Part shown: positions 55,357 to 64,000 of the stretch, in pieces
Numbering within the stretch: position 1 is the stretch's first letter
Layout: every line of letters begins with the position of its first letter
Assembly: GCF_027579695.1 (NCBI RefSeq)
Contig: NC_083571.1
Coordinates: 89,935,888-89,999,887 of the forward strand
From: Neoarius graeffei
Taxonomy: Eukaryota; Chordata; Actinopteri; Siluriformes; Ariidae
Direction of reading: 5' to 3'
DNA: 64,000 nucleotides
The notes under the pieces: generated by a model
What the model was told of the DNA's origin: nothing
What the model saw: only the letters and a program-made list of their open reading frames with translations
The model's database searches: none
Program-made: the position numbers and the translations under genes

Positions 55357-55589
55357 CTCAACTCGTCTCGTCTTGTCTCGTCATCTTCCGCTTATCCGGA
55401 GCTGGGTCGCTGAGGCAGCAGTCTGAGCATGGAAGCCCAAACTTCCCTTTCCCCAGACACCTCGGCCAGCTCCTCGGGAAGAACACCGAGGCGTTCCCAG
55501 GCCAGCCGAGAGACATAGTCCCTCCAGCGTGTCCTGGGTCTTCCCCGGGGCCTCCTCCCGGGGGGGGGGACATGCCTGGAACACCTCCC
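55357..55589 (-). mobile_element. 5'-truncated LINE tail with 15-bp TSD
   Basis: The identical flanks CAGTTAGTCACATAT (55342-55356 and 55590-55604) bound 233 bp. On the minus strand it reads the last coding region of a fish LINE (RPRGRPRTRW-like frame broken by a G-run at 55560) and ends in a GACGAGACAAGACGAG tail. Heavy 5' truncation is usual for LINE copies. Confidence 0.92.
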
Positions 55590-56013
55590 CAGTTAGTCAC
55601 ATATTTAAAATTATTTTCCATGAATGTTTCCTGCTGTCCTCTGTTTAAAATGGCAGTGACTTGCAGCATTTTAACATAATCTGTGTTTGACCATGTACCG
55701 TAAATGAAATCAATTGCAAGGTTTGAACAAGCACAGTGACAAACTAGTGGCACTGTGGATGAAGCCAGGAAGTACTATGCATTTCTACGGTATGTACAAC
55801 CCCGATTCCAAAAAATTTGGGACAAAGTACAAATTGTAAATAAAAATGGAATGCAATGAGGTGGAAGTTTCAAAATTCCATATTTTATTCAGAATAGAAC
55901 ACAGATGACATATCAAATGTTTAAACTGAGAAAATGTATAATTTAAAGAGAAAAATTAGGTGATTTTAAATTTCATGACAACAACACATCTCAAAAAAGT
56001 TGGGACAAGGCCA

Positions 56014-57034
56014 TGTTTACCACTGTGAGACATCCCCTTTTCTCTTTATAACAGTCTGTCAACGTTTGGGGACTGAGGAGATAAGTTGCTCAAGTTTAGG
56101 GATAGGAATGTTAACCCATTCTTGTCTAATGTAGGATTCTAGTTGCTCAAATGTCTTAGGTCTTTTTTGTCATATCTTCCGTTTTATGATACGCCAAATG
56201 TTTTCTGTGGGTGAAAGATCTGGACTGCAGGCTGGCCAGTTCAGTACCTGGACCCTTCTTCTACACAGCCATGATGCTGTAATTGATGCAGTATGTGGTT
56301 TGGCATTGTCATGTTGGAAAATGCAAGGTTTTCCCTGGAAGAGACGTCGTCTGGATGGGAGCATATGTTGCTCTAGAACCTGGATGTACCTTTCAGCATT
56401 GATGGTGTCTTTCTAGATGTGTAAGCTGCCCATGCCACACGCACTAATGCAACCCCATACCATCAGAGATGCAGACTTCTGAACTGAGCGCTGATGATAA
56501 CTTGGGTCGTCCTTCTCTTCTTTATTCCGAATGACACGGCATCCCCGATTTCCATAAAGAACTTCAAATTTTGATTCGTCTGACTACAGAACAGTTTTCC
56601 ACTTTGCCACAGTCCATTTTAAATGAGCCTTGGCCCAGAGAAGACGTCTGCACTTCTGGATCATGTTTAGATACGGCTTCTTCTTTGAACTATAGCTGAC
56701 AACAGCGGATGGCACGATGAATTGTGTTCACAAATAATGTTCTCTGGAAATATTCCTGAGCCCATTTTGTGATTTCCAATACAGAAGCATGCCTTTATGT
56801 GATGCACTGCCATCTAAGGGCCTGAAGATCACAGGCACCCAGTATGGTTTTCTGGCCTTGACCCTTACGCACAGAGATTCTTCCAGATTTTCTGAATCTT
56901 TTGATGATATTATTCACTGTAGATGATGATATGTTCAAACTCTTTGCAATTTTACACTGTCGAACTCTTTTCTGATATTGCTCCACTATTTGTCGGTGCA
57001 GAATTAGGGGAATTGGTGATCCTCTTCCCATCTT
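56014..57034 (-). pseudogene. Tc1-like transposase, copy 3
   Basis: The minus frame starts MGRGSPIPLILHRQIVEQ near 57031 and passes the helix-turn-helix (VNNIIKRFRKSGRI). An internal deletion removes a few codons near 56695. The third motif is SPDLSPTENIW with Glu kept; the second FQHDNAKPH keeps Asp; the first lies near 56575 and reads SDESKFE. A stop and slips make it non-functional. Confidence 0.85.
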
Positions 57035-57084
57035 TACTTCTGAGAGCCAGTCATACTTTTTATACCCAGTCATGTTAATGACCT

Positions 57085-57395
57085 TGTAACGGTTCAGTGT
57101 TCGTGGGTGGAGCACAGAGGACGGCAGGACAGAGATCAGGTTTGACAGAACGTTTTATTGCCACACTTTTCAGCATAACAATTTGGTATGCACTTTGCAG
57201 ACACACACACACTCAGCGTCTGGTTCGGGAAGAACCCCTCTGCCCTCTACTCTCCCTCCCTAAATAGGGCACGGTCACTGGGAAGACACACACAAACAGG
57301 TTAATTGCAGTCAGGTGTAGTGATTCTGCCACTTACCTTCCCTGACTCCGCCCTCCTGTCACAGACTGGCGCTTGACCACGCCCCCGCTGCCACA
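57085..57395 (-). repeat. LTR (3' on the coding strand)
   Basis: 311 bp, direct repeat of 61692-62003. On the minus strand it reads TGTGGCAGCGG ... CCGTTACA, a TG...CA LTR. Confidence 0.92.
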
Positions 57396-57412
57396 TACCC
57401 CCACCACCCGAC
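57396..57412 (-). other. Polypurine tract of the Gypsy element
   Basis: On the minus strand GTCGGGTGGTGGGGGTA lies just before the 3' LTR (TGTGGC). Purine-rich but not perfect; position fits plus-strand priming. Confidence 0.6.
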
Positions 57413-58920
57413 TCAGGCCGGGCGGCCATCCAGCCTGCAGCCGACTCCCCCCCCTTTGATGGGAGAGGAAGTCCACCATGACCGTCTGCGCCCCTGGCCT
57501 GTGGACCACCTTAAAATTGAAGGGTTGGAGTTCCAGATACCAATGGGTGATCCATGCGTTGGCATCTTTCATGCGGTGGAGCCACTGGAGGGGCGCGTGG
57601 TCCGAACAGAGGGTGAAAGGGCACCCCAGCAGGTAGTAACGGAGGGCGAGGACCGCCCACTTGATCGCCAGACACTCTATCATGCTGTAGTGCCCCTCAC
57701 GCACTGACAGCTTCCTGCTGATGTACAGGATGGGGCGGTCCTCCCCTCCACCTCCTGGGACAAAACCGCCCCCAGCCCTCTGTCCGACGCATCGCTCTGC
57801 AACACAAAGGGGAGAGAAAAGTCAGGGGAGTGTAAAAGTGGCCCCCCACACAGTGCAGCCTTTACCTCCGAAAAAGCCCGCTGGCATTGCTCCGTCCACT
57901 GGACCGGATCTGGTGCCCCCTTTTTAGTGAGATGAGTCAGCGAGCTGGTGACGTCCGAATAATTAGGTATAAACCTACGGTAATAGCCAGCCAGCCCCAG
58001 GAACTGTCTGACTCCCTTTTTGGTCTTGGGCCTCGGGCAGGCCGCAATTGCTGCCGTCTTATTAATTTGGGGATGCACCTGCCCGTTGCCCAAGTGGAAG
58101 CCCAGATACCGTACTTCCACCCGCCCAATTGCACACTTCTTTGGGTTGGCTGTGAGCCCTGCTCACCTCAGCGACCTAAGGATGGCCCTCAGATGTTCAA
58201 GGTGCCGCTGCCAGTCATTACTATAGATGATGATATCATCCAGATAAGCAGCCGCATAAGTGGCGTGAGGGCGGAGGACTCTGTCCATCAGCCGCTGAAA
58301 CGTCGCGGGCGCCTCAAACAGCCCAAACGGAAGGGTGACGAATTGGTGTAAACCAAATGGTGTGGAAAAGGCCATTTTTTCTCAGGATAGTGGAGTCAAG
58401 GGGATCTGCCAATATCCCTTCGTCAAATCCAGCGTCGAATAAAAGCGAGCAGTGCCGAGTCGATCAAGCAACTCATCAATATGAGGCATTGCGTACGTGT
58501 CGAATTTAGACACCACGTTGACTTTTCTGTAGTCCACACAGAACCGGACCAACCCGTCGGCCTTGGGTACCAAGACCACTGGGCTGCTCCAATCACTGTG
58601 GGACTCCTCGACGATGCCCATTTCGAGCATGGTCTGAAGTTCTTCCCGAACCACCTTTTTTTGTGTTCGGGTAGTCTGTAAGGGCGGCTATGCACTACTA
58701 CCCCCGGGGGCGTCTCTATGTGGTGCTCTATGAGGTTAGTGCGGCCGGGCAGGGGCGAGAACACATCCGAAAACTCGGTCTGCAACTGGGTGACCTCCGT
58801 GAGCTGGGTCGGGGAGAGGTGGTCTCCACAGGGGACCGGAGGGGTACGTGATGTCAGTGCCCCTTTTTGAACCTCCAGCCCCAGCTCCGCCTTCTCTGGA
58901 ACCAAAGACACCAACGCCAT
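57413..58920 (-). pseudogene. Gmr1-like reverse transcriptase and RNase H
   Basis: From 58920 the minus strand reads an N-terminal linker. 58654-58382 has FCVDYRKVNVVSKFDTYAMP and YSTLDLTKGYWQIPL, and 58375-58163 has FGLFEAPATFQRLMDRVL and YLDDIIIYS, the catalytic YLDD box. 58120-57680 carries the connection (FLGLAGYYRRFIPNYS) and the RNase H start (LQSDASDRGLGAVL). 57704-57413 has YSMIECLAIKWAVLALRYYL, CSDHAPLQWL and ends past FLSH. Several slips split it. This is the part that lies after integrase, the reverse of the common order. Confidence 0.9.
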
Positions 58921-58989
58921 TGGGACCTCCTCCTTCCAGAGTTTAAGGAGATTGAGGTGGTAAATTTGTTGCGCCCCACCCCTGTCCGT

Positions 58990-60057
58990 TCACCTCACCT
59001 TGTAGTCGACGTCCCCGACTCGCCGTGTGACCTCAAAGGGACCTTGCCACTTGGCGATCAATTTGGAGCTCGAAGTGGGCAACAGCACGAGTACTTTATC
59101 TCCCTGGGTGAACTCCCTAAGGCACATACCCTTGTTGTACAGGTGGGCTTGCCATTCCTGGGCCTGCCGCAAATTCTCCTGGGTTAGGTGGGTGAGCGTG
59201 TGGAGTTTTGCGCGCAGGTCCATAACGTATTGAATTTCGTTCTTGCTTTGTGAAGGTCCCTCCTCCCAGTTTTCCCACAGCACGTCTAGGATGCCGCGCG
59301 GCTTACGCCCATATAATAATTAGAACGGGGAGAACCCCGTGGAGGCTTGGGGAACCTCTCGCACTGAGAACAACAAGGGCTTGAGCCACGTATCCCAATT
59401 ACGTGCGTCCTCACTTATGAATTTTTTAATGATATTTTTGAGGGTGCGATTGAATCGTTCCACTAAACCGTCCGTTTGTGGGTGATACACACTGGTGCGG
59501 ATCGGCTTAATCCCCAATAACCCATACAGTTCGCGCAGTGTCCGTGACATGAATGTAGTGCCTTGATCAGTCAGAATCTCTTTCGGGATTCCGACTCAGG
59601 AGATGACACAGAAGAGTGCCTCTGCAATACTGTGTGCTGAGATATTACGCAGAGGCACTGCTTCCAGGTATCGTGTTGCATAGTCCACCAGAACTAATAT
59701 AAAGCGGTACCCTCGTGCAGACCGATCTAATGGCCCGACGAGATCCATCCCAATTCTCTCAAACGGAGTCTCGATCAATGGAAGAGGGCGCAGAGGTGCT
59801 TTTGGAATGGCCGCTGGATTTACTAACTGGCATTCGCGGCATGCCGTACACCACCTACGGACATCGCCGTGAATCCCCGGCCAATAGAATCGGGCCATTA
59901 TTCGGGCTAGTGTCTTATCCTGCCCTAGGTGTCCAGCCATGGGATTAAAGTGAGCCGCCTGGAATACCAATTCCCGGCGGCTCTTTGGAATTAAAAGCTG
60001 CGTGATTTGCTCTTTCGTCTGAGTGTCCTGCGTCACTCGGTATAATCTATCCTTCAT
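58990..60057 (-). pseudogene. Gmr1-like integrase, upstream of RT
   Basis: 60057-59596 starts with a zinc-binding HHCC region (HFNPMAGHLG ... CTACREC) followed by GMDLVGPLDRSARGYRF with the first catalytic Asp. Then a stop near 59596, LTDQGTTF with the second Asp, and VYHPQTDGLVERFN with Glu in 59550-59320. 59283-58990 is the C-terminal region (FTQGDKVLVLLPT, WQGPFEV). All three catalytic residues are present; the one clear stop is a TGA. Its position before RT is the key feature. Confidence 0.9.
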
Positions 60058-60818
60058 AATAGGAAGGACGGGGTGGCGTTCTGTGGGAGCGTTTGACCAT
60101 CGATTACTCTCACTTGGTCAAATGCATGTCGCAGAGTCTCGTCTCGCGATTGTTCTAACGGGAAATCTGCGAGGGATTCCCCGAGAGAGAGAGGAGGAGC
60201 CTGGGGCTCCTCACTCTGACACGGAGATGACGTAGACGACTCTGTGACAGCTGCTCCCGCCAAAGTGACACCGGGACCTCCCCCTGCTAAATGGCAGGAC
60301 CCACTCTCTACTAAGCACGTCAACAAACCCCAAAATCCCGGCCAATCAGTCCCCAAAATCCAAGAGTGGGTAAGGCGAGGATTAACCGCCGCCTTCACTA
60401 TAAATTTTTCCCCTCGGAAGAAAATGTGGACTGACACCAAAGGGTAGCTGTGAACATCCCCATGCACACACAACACCTTCACCCCCTGTGCTCCCCCCAA
60501 TGCCTCATTTTGCACCAGGCTTTGGTGAATTGAGGTCTGATTACAGCCAGAATCCACCAACGCCTGATATGTATCCCCTTGGATACTCACCGGTATGTGA
60601 TACGCTCTGGCCTGATCGAGGGCAGCCTCTGGCGCATCGGGGATCTGAACCACCACGCCCACCTCCATCGCCGTGCACTGCTGTTGACAGTGGCCCAGCT
60701 CCCCGCAGCGCCAGCAAACCGGCCCGGGCTTTCCCTCTGCACCGGTGATCTGGGGCTCACTCACCTGAGGGGGGGGGGGGAGAGACAGACACAGAAGGGA
60801 GAAACAGGAGGGCACCAT
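60054..60818 (-). pseudogene. Gmr1-like zinc knuckle and protease
   Basis: The frame of 254 codons contains CWRCGELGHCQQQC, a CX2CX4HX4C nucleocapsid knuckle at about residue 35, and QALVDSGCNQTSI near residue 85, the DSG active site of a retroviral-type aspartic protease. It reads through to the integrase frame with a short overlap (60054-60057). The run of ten G at 60770-60779 separates it from the Gag frame, either a slippage site or a decay frameshift. Confidence 0.85.
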
Positions 60819-61644
60819 GGGTGCGGCGGGCCGGCTGGGGTGGTGCCAGCCCCAGCCTCCGCGGTGGGGGAATGGGGCGAGGACTGGACACAGGAGGAGG
60901 GGGAGAGAAAGAGAGAGAGAGAGAGAGAGAAGAGGAGAGAAGAGAAGATGCCATCTGCTGTCCTGCCGCCGGGACAGCCGCCAGCTCGACTGCCTGATCC
61001 AGCGATGCCGGGCAGTGGCACTGGACCCACTCCGCAGTTCCTGCTGGCAAGCGAGCGATGAACTGTTCCAGCACCACCTGGTCGATGATTCCCTCGGCGT
61101 CGCGGTTGTCAGCCCTCAGCCACTGCAAGCAGGCGTCCCGGAGCTGCTGGCCAAACGCGAACGGCCGGCCGACTTCCTCCAAGCGCAACGCGTGGAAGCA
61201 CTGGCGCTGCTGTTCTGGGGTGCGCCCCACACGCTGGAGGACAGCCCAGCGGAGGTCCGCTTAGGCCAGCCGGCAGTCGGTGGGGAGCTGTAGCGCGGCC
61301 AGCTGTGCCTCTCCCGTTAGCAGGGGGAGGAGGCGCGCCGCACACTGCTCCATTGGCCACCCCGAGGCTTCGGCGACTTCCCTGAAGAATGTGATGAATG
61401 CCTCGGGGACGTCCTGCAGGCACATCTTGGTGACGGTGAGGGGAGACGGGCCCGCAATAGGAGCGCTGGTGGACCATGCCGACGCGAGGAGGTGCCGGAA
61501 CACCTCTCGATCTTCTTGTTGGGCCAACACCAGGGCCTCGAACCACTGTTCTTGCTCCTTTCGGAGGGTGAGTAGCACCTGGTGCTGGCTTTGCTGGGCC
61601 GTGGCGAGGGCGTGGACCAGTTCAGCGAACGGGGAGGACTCCAT
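60757..61644 (-). pseudogene. Gmr1-like Gag with SCAN-like region
   Basis: Start at the ATG at 61644 (MESSPFAELVHALATAQQ), a helical Gln-rich N-terminus. After a TAA near 61264, 61230-60757 holds LRLEEVGRPFAFGQQLRDAC, LRADNRDAEGIIDQVVLEQF and ELAAVPA, a SCAN-like fold (the SCAN domain of mammals derives from Gmr1-type Gag). It ends in a Ser/Pro-rich tail. The zinc knuckle is in the next frame. The region 60905-60935 is a (GA)n tract. Confidence 0.85.
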
Positions 61645-61672
61645 GGGGCTGTTAGGCTGCTGTGCTCCAGGC

Positions 61673-61690
61673 TCCCGGGTTTCGGCACCA
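61673..61690 (-). other. Primer-binding site, tRNA-Phe
   Basis: On the minus strand TGGTGCCGAAACCCGGGA lies 1 nt from the 5' LTR. Its complement TCCCGGGTTTCGGCACCA matches the 3' end (with CCA) of vertebrate tRNA-Phe as I know it. Confidence 0.8.
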
Positions 61691-61691
61691 C

Positions 61692-62003
61692 TATAACAGT
61701 TCAGTGTTCGTGGGTGGAGCACAGAGGATGGCAGGACAGAGATCAGGTTTGACATAACGTTTTATTGCCACACTTTTCAGCATAACAATTTGGTATGCAC
61801 TTTGCAGACACACACACACTCAGTGTCTGGTTCGGGAAAAGCCCCTCTGCCCTCTGCCCTCCCTCCCTAAATAGGGCATGGTCACTGGGAAGACACACAC
61901 AAACAGGTTAATTGCAGTCAGGTGTAGTGATTCTGCCACTTACCTTCCCTGACTCCGCCCTCCTGTCACAGACCGGCGCTTGACCATGCCCACTGCTGCC
62001 ACA
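61692..62003 (-). repeat. LTR (5' on the coding strand)
   Basis: 312 bp, direct repeat of 57085-57395. It is followed on the + side by the GACCT duplication at 62004-62008. Confidence 0.92.
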
Positions 62004-62401
62004 GACCTATTGCCAATTGACCTAATGAGTTGCAATTTGGTCCTCCAGCTGTTCCTTTTTGGTACCTTTAACTTTTCCAGCCTCTTATTGTCCCTGTCCC
62101 AACTTTTTTGAGATGTGTTGCTGTCATGAAATTTCAAATGAGCCAATATTAGGCATGAAATTTCAAAATGTCTCACTTTCAACATTTGATATGTTGTCTA
62201 TGTTCTACTGTGAATACAATATCAGTTTTTGAGATTTGTAAATTATTGCATTCCGTTTTTATTTACAATTTGTACTTTGTCCCAACTTTTTTGGAATCGG
62301 GGTTGTAATTGATTGCATGTTTTGGAAAACTTTAGAAAGTAGAGTGTTCCACTACCACTTTTGATTTGCTAAATATTTTGCTATCTGACAGATATATCGA
62401 G

Positions 62402-62539
62402 GTTCTTACATGGTTGCACAAAAATATGAAGTTCATCTTTGAGTGGTGAACATATTCATGAATGAACGAAGCAAATGAGTGAAAATATTTTCTACAAGAG
62501 AAGATAAACTTCATATCTTTGTGCCACCATGTAATGTTC
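62402..62539. repeat. Foldback inverted repeat
   Basis: The left arm 62402-62438 (GTTCTTACATGGTTGCACAA...) and right arm 62501-62539 (...TGTGCCACCATGTAATGTTC) are imperfect reverse complements with a 62-nt interior. It resembles a foldback MITE; the target site is unclear. Confidence 0.7.
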
Positions 62540-62990
62540 TTTATATTATATTGGATGCATTCCCCCTCAAAAAAAACAAAACAAAACCACAAGTTAAAAG
62601 AATTTTAATTTTGAACCTGTTTGCCTCCCTATGTGTTGCGCCTTATAGTAGTGGGGAGGTTTGTGTGCCTTAAGGATCCTAGGAGCTATATCAGCTGGGG
62701 CCTTGGCCCCTGGTAGGTTCAACCTTGCTGGGCAGGTTCCAGGTGAAAGGCCAGATGAACAGCAACACCTGGCCCTCCAGGTTGGGGGTTGGGCGATGGG
62801 CCAATGACCCATCCCTGTAAAAGAAATCACATTACGGAAACCAGACACACTATTCAAGTAAGTTATGGGCAGGAAGAAGAGGCTAGCCAGGTACCTCCAG
62901 ACAACGATTTTTGTTTTATGGACTATCAGCGCAATATGACATTGGCTGGTGAAAGCTACTCAGAAGCCCGTCAATCGAAGATGTCACTTC
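62540..62990. other. LINE leader or unknown
   Basis: No gene of its own. A T- and A-rich stretch to about 62620, then a GC-rich stretch that probably belongs to the 5' leader of the LINE that follows; its exact start is unclear. Confidence 0.4.
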
Positions 62991-62994
62991 TGAA

Positions 62995-64000
62995 ACCCAA
63001 GAAAGTATTGGCCATCGGGAACTGGAATGTATGCACTATGTACGCTGTTGGCAAGGCAGCACAGGTTGCCAAAGAAATGCAAGAGTATAACAGACTTATT
63101 AGGAATCAGCGAATGCAGATGGACTGGCTTTGGAAAGATGAAGCTCATCTCAGGGGAAACAGTAATCTACTCGGGAAGGGAAGATGGATTCCATCGAGCT
63201 GGGGTTGCCATAATGATGTCCAAGCAAGCAGAGTCAGCATTGATTGAGTGGGTACCAGTAAACAAGCGTATTATCAAGGCACGATTTCACTCCAAGTTTA
63301 TCAAACTTACTGTCATTCATGTATACGCACCAACAATGGAAGCTGAGGAAGAAGAAGTAGATGAATTCTCTGAACAACTACAGAGTGTACTACAGAAGGT
63401 AAGAAAGCACGATATGCTCATCATAAGTGGAGATCTGAATGCCAAGGTTGGGGCAGCGAATAGTAACAAGGAGGAAGTCATGGGGGCCCATGGAATTGGA
63501 GAGATTAACAGGAACGGAGAGAAGCTGGTTGACTTCTGCAAAATGAACAGCTTAGTGATAACCGGCACCATATTCCCGCACAGAGATATCCAAAAAACCA
63601 CCTGGACATCACCGGACGGGCGAAATCACAACCAGATTGACCATGTTCTTGTCAATAAGCATTTTAGAAGATCTGTTCTCGACACGAGGGCTATGCGAGG
63701 AGCCGATATTGCTTCTGACCACCAACTGGTTAGAACTAAAATCAAGCTGAAGCTAAAGAAGACCATTAAGCCACCCAATTCGCGAATTAGATACGAAGTC
63801 AGCAAGTTAAAGGACCCGAAAATCAGGAAACAATTCTCCGTGGAGCTTCGTAACAGCTTTGCAGCATTAGAGGCCGCAGATGAAGAAGAACCGGATATAA
63901 ATGCAAGATGGGAGCGGTACAGGGATGCATACACATCAACGGCCAAAAATGTCCTAGGTCTTAAAAAGAGGAAGAGTAAACCATGGATAAGTGAAAGATC
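62995..64000 (+). pseudogene. APE-type LINE 5' part, open at window edge
   Basis: Coding runs from about 62995 (IGNWNVCTMYAVGKAAQVAKEM), slips frame near 63090 and then stays open from there; the first ATG after the slip is at 63213 and the frame has no stop up to 64000. Visible motifs are GISECRWTG (the glutamate box), VYAPTMEAE, IISGDLNAKVG, TWTSPDGRNHNQIDHVLVN and ASDHQLV, so the endonuclease looks complete. The Lys/Arg-rich linker that follows precedes the reverse transcriptase, which lies outside. It resembles RTE/BovB-like elements. Confidence 0.8.

Larger units (their letters stand above)
57085..62003 (-). mobile_element. Gmr1-like Gypsy LTR retrotransposon
   Basis: The element has LTRs of 311-312 bp, a 5-bp duplication GACCT (57080-57084 and 62004-62008) and genes on the minus strand in the order gag, protease, integrase, reverse transcriptase, RNase H. 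In ordinary Ty3/Gypsy elements integrase follows RNase H. The Gmr1 type, first known from cod, has integrase ahead of RT. Gag contains a SCAN-like region, also a Gmr1 trait. I count about 13 differences between LTRs (about 4%). Confidence 0.92.
55797..62305 (-). mobile_element. Tc1/mariner-like element, copy 3, split by Gypsy
   Basis: The left part 55797-57084 and right part 62004-62305 form one element of about 1.6 kb. The left end is CAACCCCGATTCC and the right end GGAATCGGGGTTG, with TA on both sides. The junction at GACCT is duplicated around a 4.9-kb Gypsy element. Confidence 0.93.

Noticed and set aside
60817..61696. Long + strand frames opposite the Gypsy Gag
   Set aside because: The SCAN-like and knuckle motifs read only on the minus strand; the GC-rich composition makes long shadow frames.
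1..64000. Host gene, CRISPR array, phage or bacterial system
   Set aside because: No spaced identical repeats with unique spacers, no ribosome-site/operon pattern, and every recognisable domain belongs to a eukaryotic mobile element.

Overview
The window looks like vertebrate, almost certainly teleost fish, nuclear DNA. It holds fish-type Tc1-like transposons, an L1-clade LINE of the fish Swimmer type, tRNA-derived SINEs with a GATGAGATGA-type tail, spliced transposase genes with GT/GC-AG introns, CA/TG microsatellites and no operon-like gene spacing. The SINE type suggests an ostariophysan such as a catfish, but that is an inference. I found no convincing host gene, tRNA, rRNA or CRISPR array. 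The window is a dense graveyard of nested mobile elements, and nearly every coding stretch is a broken piece of one.

Layout. 1-5157: a THAP-exon DNA transposon fragment, a 21-bp tandem array, a 66-bp hairpin made from an integrase helix-turn-helix exon, a zinc-finger remnant, and a retroposon 3' tail. 5158-41910: one L1-clade LINE, about 4.8 kb net, split by six separate insertions whose ends and target-site duplications (TSDs) can be read: a 14.7 kb LTR provirus-like element (TSD CTAG), a solo LTR of a related family (CAAC), a Tigger/pogo transposon (TA), a ZBED-type hAT (8 bp), an RTE-like LINE (up to 18 bp) and a second hAT (8 bp). Removing the inserts restores the LINE reading frame at every junction I checked. 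The inserts carry further inserts: provirus > hAT > hAT MITE; provirus > Tc1; provirus > SINE; ZBED hAT > SINE and Tc1; second hAT > TTAA-flanked Kolobok-like element.

41911-64000: SINEs (one split by a Harbinger-like MITE with TSD TTA), a longer THAP-exon element inverted relative to the one at the left edge, a TIR element, two LINE fragments, a decayed Tc1-like element, a pogo-type MITE, two more copies of the Tc1-like family, a truncated LINE tail with a 15-bp TSD, a Gmr1-like Gypsy retrotransposon (integrase ahead of reverse transcriptase, SCAN-like Gag, tRNA-Phe primer site) nested in the third Tc1 copy, and the 5' part of an APE-type LINE that runs off the right edge.

How the parts relate. 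No pathway or operon is present. The relationships are of insertion order and of autonomous versus parasitic elements. The most notable items are an open envelope-like reading frame kept in a provirus that has lost reverse transcriptase, the Gmr1 gene order, the THAP elements with two different TSD types, the both-strand-coding hairpin, and the depth of nesting, which gives a relative insertion chronology.
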